DNA from: Verrucomicrobiota bacterium
GTDB taxonomy: Bacteria > Verrucomicrobiota > Verrucomicrobiia > Verrucomicrobiales > Akkermansiaceae
Direction of reading: 5' to 3'
Assembly: GCA_026397725.1 (NCBI GenBank)
Contig: JAPLUI010000324.1
Location: forward strand, 1 to 45,385
Length of the DNA: 45,385 bases
Shown here: piece after piece, positions 40,766 through 45,385 of the stretch
Numbering within the stretch: position 1 is the first letter of the stretch
How the letters are laid out: the number at the start of each line of letters is the position of its first letter
Made by a program: the position numbers and the translations under genes
The notes under the pieces: generated by a model
What the model was told of the DNA's origin: nothing
The model's input: only the letters and a program-made list of their open reading frames with translations
Databases searched by the model: none

Positions 40766-42849
40766 TTGTTGAATCCCTTAGCGCGGGCGGCATGAAGCAC
40801 ATCTAGAAGGCCCTTGCACTCATCCTGCTTGAGGCGCGCTCCACGCTGTAGCTTTCCGTGCAGTGTGCGGCAGATAGTGACCTGCCAGGGCATCAAGCAC
40901 CCTTCTGCAGCACCCCAGGAGGCGAGCTCCAGCCACACATCTCGCCTCACGCGTTGCACACCTTCTTGTAACTCGGAGGCAGATAGACGCGGACCTTGTG
41001 CTTGGCTGGTTGTACGCATATGAGCACTAGAATCGCGTCTGGACGACTCCAAATCTGCATTCAGAGGTGGGAGCTCGATCTTCGTATCACGGAAGTTCAT
41101 CCAGCATTCCTCCCGCTTGGCCATCTCGGTCACGTTGCGCCCCGCAGCGTAGTCCACTAGATGCTTATAGGCAAAAGGTGCCACTGTCTTGATCGCGATT
41201 TGGATGGCCTCGCCAGCAGCTTGCTTTTGCCAGATTCTCCGTAGGTCGACCCGACCGCTTGTGGCGCGGGATAGCCATGCCAAAGTGTATGCTACGACGT
41301 TCGCTCGATAGCCACCGAGGTCGAGACCCCCGATGAGTTTCTCCGCGCCACGGAAAAGTAGCGCCTTGGCACACAGCGCTTCAAAGTCAGCCTGCTCCGG
41401 TAGTTTTGCTCCGGCCTTTAGACGCGCCAACGTCCAGTCGTTAAAGTTCTTTTCCGCGCCTTTACTAACAATATGCGGGAGCTGATTCCAAGTGTGCTCA
41501 TATTTTGCCACATCGGTCTTGGTGAACTTCTGCGAAACCGGGTTCTCAGACTCCCACTGCTTTCTCCGGGCTGTGACCGTGGTGCCCATTCTCATTTTGT
41601 CGTCTAGATGGGACCCACGTGCCCGCTCATAGTACCAATGCGTGCCCTTGCCAGTTCCAGTCATTGCTGGTGCCCAGACGGTTCGGGACAGGCTCTCCAA
41701 CTTTTGATGCCAAACGTCGTTGGCGCTGAAATCGGCGGTATTCACCTTGTTCTGACTGTTAGCGTAGAGAGAGATCAGGGGAACGAAGTCCGCCATCTTC
41801 TCAGCCTCTTTCACAACTGTAAGTTTCACTTGCACGGTGACGTGGGAGATATCCGCATTGTCCTTCTTCATTGCGTGATAGATGCTGGCCGTTGTCTGCC
41901 CGCCGTTCACGATTTGAAAATCACGCAGCAGCTCCAACTTGCAGAGCCCGTCTTTTGTGCGGGAAGTAGTGACCGACTCTGCTGTGCCTGAGATGCCGTT
42001 ATTATAGGCCAGAAAACGATGTGGCGCATCACGGACCGTCGCTTGGATGCCCTTGTTCACTTTTCCTTTGGCCTGGAGGAAGGAACGAACGTTTTTTTCC
42101 AGCAAACGTGGACCGAAGTCGCCATATATTTTGGCGAGCAGATTGGCGGGAAAGAATGCCAGATAGGCCGTGTATTCGTCGGTTCCATCGTCTTGAGCCA
42201 AACAGGGGATCGCTCCGCCATAGTCCTTTACCAGATCTATCTGGATGACCTCACGCTCTTGTCCGCTGCTTAGCAAGCGACGCAGCTTCTCCAAGTCCCA
42301 AAGATAATGCTTCACCTCCACTCCATCAACATCCGTATCTTTCTCTTCGCACTGCTTAGCAACGCCATTTGTGAGCAGGAAGATCCGAGCGGTGTCGAGA
42401 TCGTCGCGATGGGCCAAGATCTTAGTGGCTGCTTCGAATGGTGGGGCGCTTTCCTCCATCTGTTGGAGTCTTCCCCCAAAAGCTGTCAGGGCTTGCGTCA
42501 GAAAGTTTCGTGCCATTTCGAAATGTTCGGCCACCTCGCTCTTGGTCACGCTTTGGCCCGTCGCTCCAGCCTTGTAGATTGAGACAAACAAATCCACGAG
42601 AGGAGCGCTGCCTGCTTGATCACCGGTTTGCTCGTGCAGATTCCAAGCATTGATCTTATACGCAGGAGCATTGCGCCGCCCGGGCTTTTTAGCGTAACCC
42701 AGCTCCCAGGCGTCCACCTCGTTGCCCTTGGACAAATACTCAAGCATCACAGCAGTGAAGCCATCCTCCGGGCCTTCAATGCTCTTATCTCCTGCGCAGC
42801 GCACCTGCACCTCTTCGTCTAGGTAGTTTGCTAGTTCGGTTAGTTCCAT
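40762..42849 (-). CDS. AIPR family protein of a Mza-like defence operon
   Basis: 695 residues from ATG 42849 (MELTELANYLDEEVQ). Contains the AIPR core: FLAYNNGISGTAESV, then DFQIVNGGQTTASIYHAMKKD, VTVQVKLTVV, and ISLYANSQNKVNTADF. AIPR proteins are found in phage-resistance loci, including abortive-infection-type and Mza systems; the molecular activity is not established. Position after Z1 and PD-(D/E)XK genes and 19 bases behind the latter's stop supports an operon. An in-frame extension to 42921 overlaps the upstream gene's end and is rejected. Coupled by a 4-base overlap to the sigma/alpha-CTD-like gene. Confidence 0.88.
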   Translation of the reverse strand: MELTELANYLDEEVQVRCAGDKSIEGPEDGFTAVMLEYLSKGNEVDAWELGYAKKPGRRNAPAYKINAWNLHEQTGDQAGSAPLVDLFVSIYKAGATGQSVTKSEVAEHFEMARNFLTQALTAFGGRLQQMEESAPPFEAATKILAHRDDLDTARIFLLTNGVAKQCEEKDTDVDGVEVKHYLWDLEKLRRLLSSGQEREVIQIDLVKDYGGAIPCLAQDDGTDEYTAYLAFFPANLLAKIYGDFGPRLLEKNVRSFLQAKGKVNKGIQATVRDAPHRFLAYNNGISGTAESVTTSRTKDGLCKLELLRDFQIVNGGQTTASIYHAMKKDNADISHVTVQVKLTVVKEAEKMADFVPLISLYANSQNKVNTADFSANDVWHQKLESLSRTVWAPAMTGTGKGTHWYYERARGSHLDDKMRMGTTVTARRKQWESENPVSQKFTKTDVAKYEHTWNQLPHIVSKGAEKNFNDWTLARLKAGAKLPEQADFEALCAKALLFRGAEKLIGGLDLGGYRANVVAYTLAWLSRATSGRVDLRRIWQKQAAGEAIQIAIKTVAPFAYKHLVDYAAGRNVTEMAKREECWMNFRDTKIELPPLNADLESSRRDSSAHMRTTSQAQGPRLSASELQEGVQRVRRDVWLELASWGAAEGCLMPWQVTICRTLHGKLQRGARLKQDECKGLLDVLHAARAKGFNN

Positions 42850-42868
42850 GTTCGTTGGGGGAATAGAT

Positions 42869-43882
42869 TCAGTGCTTTGTGGGATCCAGTGCGTGCTGCA
42901 TATCCGCCACGGGTTGCGCAAAATGTTGTACGGCGTCCAGGCTCAGGTCGTAACAAACACCGCCGACGCCAGGTGGCAGTGCAAGTGGCGTCAGGCGCGG
43001 GAAATGCCCCGCCACACGAAAGGCGTCCAATTCCCGCCGCACAAAGCCGCGCATCTGGTGTTTCTCGGCTTCTGCCTCCAACCAGCCTGCATCGACCAGT
43101 GCATCTTCCAGCAGTTCGGCGGCGGCGGTCGCCGCTACCAGATGCCTCAGGCTGGCGATACGCTGTGGCAGCGTCTCGCCTGCACCATCCTGCTCATCAA
43201 CGGCAATGTGGTTCAGGAAGAGATTTTGCCAAGGAGTGTCATGGAGTTGTTGCTCACTTGAGATTCGCACCACCGCTGGCGAGCACGCAGCGCGCGTTTT
43301 CACCTCAATGGCTGTACCTTGGTGTTGGAAGTCCTGTGGGGCGCCTGCAGGGCCTCGCCACGCGCCCACTGCCGCCTCGATGCCGATGGAAGGAATGATG
43401 ACGTGCTCAAGCGTCCAAAGCTCTCCCCACAGCCCACGTCGAGCCTCGTCCGAGAGAGAACGCCCCGCTACAGCCAAAAACTTTTGCCAACGTCCAAGAG
43501 CTGAAAGCACACGACGCGCAGCCTCCCACTCTGAGCCACCAACTGCACGGCGTGCTAGGTCTTCCGCAAGCACGGTGAACACATCCTGGCCGCGGAGATC
43601 ACGTAATCGCACAATCAAGGCGACTTCGCCACTTGGCTTGGAATCAAGAAGCAGTTCAAGTCCCCGGCATTCAGGCCAAGCAGCTTTCGGTGGCAAGGCA
43701 GCGGCCTGTGCCGAGAAAAGTAGAACCCGTGCCTTGGATGGCCATTCGACACCGACTCGCAACCGCTGTCCAGTGTCGGAAGTTGCCAAGCGTGTGAGTA
43801 ACCCCGGCCCTTTGGCGGAACCGCACTCGGAATCCAAGTCGGCCTCGATTTCCTTCCACATATCACCAATCGGTTTCATCAA
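42869..43882 (-). CDS. PD-(D/E)XK motif protein of a Mza-like defence operon
   Basis: 337 residues. The family signature is seen: GLWGELWTLEHVI near residue 150, then DFQHQGTAIEVKT near 190, giving the Asp..Glu-x-Lys of a PD-(D/E)XK nuclease. It is the 'PD-(D/E)XK motif protein' (DUF4420-type) usually encoded next to Z1 genes. Expected role: DNA cleavage or end processing guided by the Z1 helicase-like protein. Its start (ATG 43882 or 43879) lies inside the 3' end of the Z1 gene, overlapping by about 20 bases, so translation is coupled. Confidence 0.85.
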   Translation of the reverse strand: MMKPIGDMWKEIEADLDSECGSAKGPGLLTRLATSDTGQRLRVGVEWPSKARVLLFSAQAAALPPKAAWPECRGLELLLDSKPSGEVALIVRLRDLRGQDVFTVLAEDLARRAVGGSEWEAARRVLSALGRWQKFLAVAGRSLSDEARRGLWGELWTLEHVIIPSIGIEAAVGAWRGPAGAPQDFQHQGTAIEVKTRAACSPAVVRISSEQQLHDTPWQNLFLNHIAVDEQDGAGETLPQRIASLRHLVAATAAAELLEDALVDAGWLEAEAEKHQMRGFVRRELDAFRVAGHFPRLTPLALPPGVGGVCYDLSLDAVQHFAQPVADMQHALDPTKH

Positions 43883-45257
43883 GCGTGTCCTCCAGGTTGA
43901 ATCGGGTTAGTTGATCCTTGATCCAAGTCGGTGTGACTCTATACTTCACACGACGAGCCTTGTCTGTAGCTGGAAAACTCAAGGCGAAAGCAGGCACATA
44001 CGGAACGCTTTGCAGTCCGCGTATGTTGGTGGTATCCAGCGGGTACACTAGAAGCAATCCTTTCGCTGAAGGTCGCAGCTGCCTCATTTCGTCCCGCATG
44101 GCCCCGATGGTCCTCTTGCCACGAATCTTCGCGAGGGCCTCGACCGCTTTGGAAATTTTCTGACCGATGCACGACATTACCGCATCAGTCTCGCTACCCG
44201 GAAGAATGAGTGGCTTGGCACCCATACCTGCCTCCCTCACCTCGAGCTTGGAAAGCAAATCCTGTGCGAGATCCTCGGTCAATTCCAACTCGTCGAGATC
44301 AAGCATCTCATGTTTGGGCTCCTGCACGTTCGCCTTGCTGAGGCTGTAGTAGTTGTGCCCACTCGAAACGTCCGGACGCGCAGTTAACGCTATCTGTCGG
44401 CCACCGACAGTGGCAGGTTGTCCGGAGCCTTTGGGCACGATGACAGTCCATTCTTTCAGTCCGCCATTCTCTTCTTGGGCTTGAACGAAAGTCCGCAGTT
44501 CAGGTCCAAAGCGGCTACACTTCTCATGGATAAAGCCTGGCTTCAGGATGTCGTTCAAGAACAATGCAACCTGATTACGACTGGCGGTCCATCGCAGATG
44601 ACCGTCGGCGTGTGACCGAAACTCAGACAAGCCTGAAAGCCATCGCTCAACAACCTCGATGTTCTTTTCTTGGTGCATCTTGCTGCGCTTGAAGAATGCC
44701 GTCTGAACCAACTGGCCTGAGAAAGTAACCTCGCGGCTTTGGCCATAGGCCATTTTGTTTAGCGCTGTAACCATCATGCCGTCAGGATGTTCACGAACAC
44801 GCAAGCCATAGTCAACTGGTGTCAACCTTGCGTCAGCCATGTGGTCGAACTCACATTTCAATTCCTCCTCGGCGAGCGCCACATGACTAAACCAATCACG
44901 CAATTCGTCCGTCGTGTAAAGTCGACAAAAATCGAGGTATCCATCGCGATACCCAAACCAGCGGCCCATCTGCATGAGCGTGTCATACATTCGTGTGGAA
45001 CGTAGAAAATAACTAACGCTCAATCCTTCGAGGGTCAGACCACGAGACAGTTTGTTGCCGCCAATCGCAATTACCGAAACGCCCTCATTCTGGCGGCTGT
45101 AATCCAGCGCCTCCTTGCTCGCCCCGTGAATCTCCTTTACCATGATTTTGTCGACTGCGACGGAGAGTTCTGCCCTCACCTCATCCCATTGGAGCGGCGT
45201 TAATCGTCTGTCATGCTCAACTGACCGGATATACTGCGAGCATGGCTGTGAGCGGCG
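43863..45257 (-). CDS. Z1 domain protein, 5'-truncated
   Basis: The C-terminal ~464 residues of a Z1 protein. VSVIAIGGNKLSRGLTLEGLSVSYFLR is the hallmark Z1 segment, followed by MGRWFGYRDGYLDFCRLYTT. Z1 proteins are helicase-related ATPases of R-M-like and Mza defence operons, about 800-900 residues long. The Walker/DEAD half should lie further upstream, but the frame has a TAA at 45258-45260, and before it only 42 codons of doubtful sequence remain within the window. Recognisable Z1 sequence begins near 45230 (YIRSVEHDRRLTPLQW). The only visible start inside is GTG 45179. So either the gene is broken here, or an assembly error hides the junction. Operon partners follow with overlapping ends. 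Confidence 0.75.
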   Translation of the reverse strand, partial: RRSQPCSQYIRSVEHDRRLTPLQWDEVRAELSVAVDKIMVKEIHGASKEALDYSRQNEGVSVIAIGGNKLSRGLTLEGLSVSYFLRSTRMYDTLMQMGRWFGYRDGYLDFCRLYTTDELRDWFSHVALAEEELKCEFDHMADARLTPVDYGLRVREHPDGMMVTALNKMAYGQSREVTFSGQLVQTAFFKRSKMHQEKNIEVVERWLSGLSEFRSHADGHLRWTASRNQVALFLNDILKPGFIHEKCSRFGPELRTFVQAQEENGGLKEWTVIVPKGSGQPATVGGRQIALTARPDVSSGHNYYSLSKANVQEPKHEMLDLDELELTEDLAQDLLSKLEVREAGMGAKPLILPGSETDAVMSCIGQKISKAVEALAKIRGKRTIGAMRDEMRQLRPSAKGLLLVYPLDTTNIRGLQSVPYVPAFALSFPATDKARRVKYRVTPTWIKDQLTRFNLEDTLDETDW

Positions 45258-45328
45258 TTATGGAAAGCCGATGAAATGGGCGACTTGAACGTCGGATGGC
45301 GCTTGCGTTAGATCTTCTTCGAAAGCTT

Positions 45329-45385
45329 CTAGCAAAACTCTTCTTCCTGCGTCTTCTTCCCGGTCTTCTTCGCGGAGGGTGGCGG
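45329..45385 (-). CDS. Possible C-terminus of a gene running in from the right
   Basis: Reading inward on the minus strand from the window edge, one frame gives PPPSAKKTGKKTQEEEFC and stops at TAG 45329. Lys-rich ends of this type occur on nucleic-acid-binding proteins. With only 18 codons visible this may be chance; another frame over the same bases stays open to the TAA at 45258. Confidence 0.2.
   Translation of the reverse strand, partial: PPPSAKKTGKKTQEEEFC

Overview
The window looks like a chromosomal segment of a GC-rich Verrucomicrobiota bacterium, probably near Verrucomicrobiales. Supporting this are two full proteins with C-terminal PEP-CTERM sorting tails, a third orphan tail, large secreted beta-helix and polysaccharide-degrading proteins, and Sec-exported lipoproteins. 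This placement is inference from gene content. No rRNA, tRNA or CRISPR array was seen.

Layout. 1-4.4 kb is a decayed accessory stretch: a remnant toxin-antitoxin pair, palindromes, a Fic AMP-transferase and a frameshifted gene. 4.4-7.3 kb (minus) is a TOTE-type conflict protein joining an archaeo-eukaryotic primase domain, a superfamily 2 helicase and a DUF559 nuclease. 7.3-17.2 kb holds two PEP-CTERM proteins, a 566-bp element with 43-bp terminal inverted repeats, a truncated tyrosine recombinase, a broken nucleotidyltransferase toxin-antitoxin module and two lipoproteins. 17.2-21.4 kb holds a truncated Wzz fragment and a giant secreted hydrolase/beta-helix protein. 21.8-28.2 kb is a complete hsdM-hsdS-hsdR type I restriction-modification operon. 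28.2-33.5 kb holds a BNR-4 putative polysaccharide lyase, a secreted protein, an IS91 remnant and dispersed repeats. 33.6-37.0 kb is the housekeeping core: holB, divergent hisI, rplS, an exported rubrerythrin and a DUF2231 membrane protein. 37.0-39.3 kb has a MITE-like palindrome, an SRAP/YedK gene and remnants of HigA and Vsr. 39.4-45.3 kb (minus) is a defence operon: Z1 domain protein (5' end broken), PD-(D/E)XK protein, AIPR protein, and a protein with sigma-70 region 4 and RNAP alpha-CTD-like segments.

How it fits together. The defence genes (Fic, TOTE fusion, type I R-M, Z1/AIPR operon) are interleaved with mobile-element debris and broken toxin-antitoxin modules, so the housekeeping block is flanked by defence or mobility islands. 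The Z1/PD-(D/E)XK/AIPR set matches the Mza (MutL, Z1, AIPR) defence gene set. The sigma/alpha-CTD-like fourth gene, translationally coupled to AIPR, is the least explained component. The secreted proteins fit a polysaccharide-degrading lifestyle. Two of these secreted genes share a conserved 60-bp 5' element.
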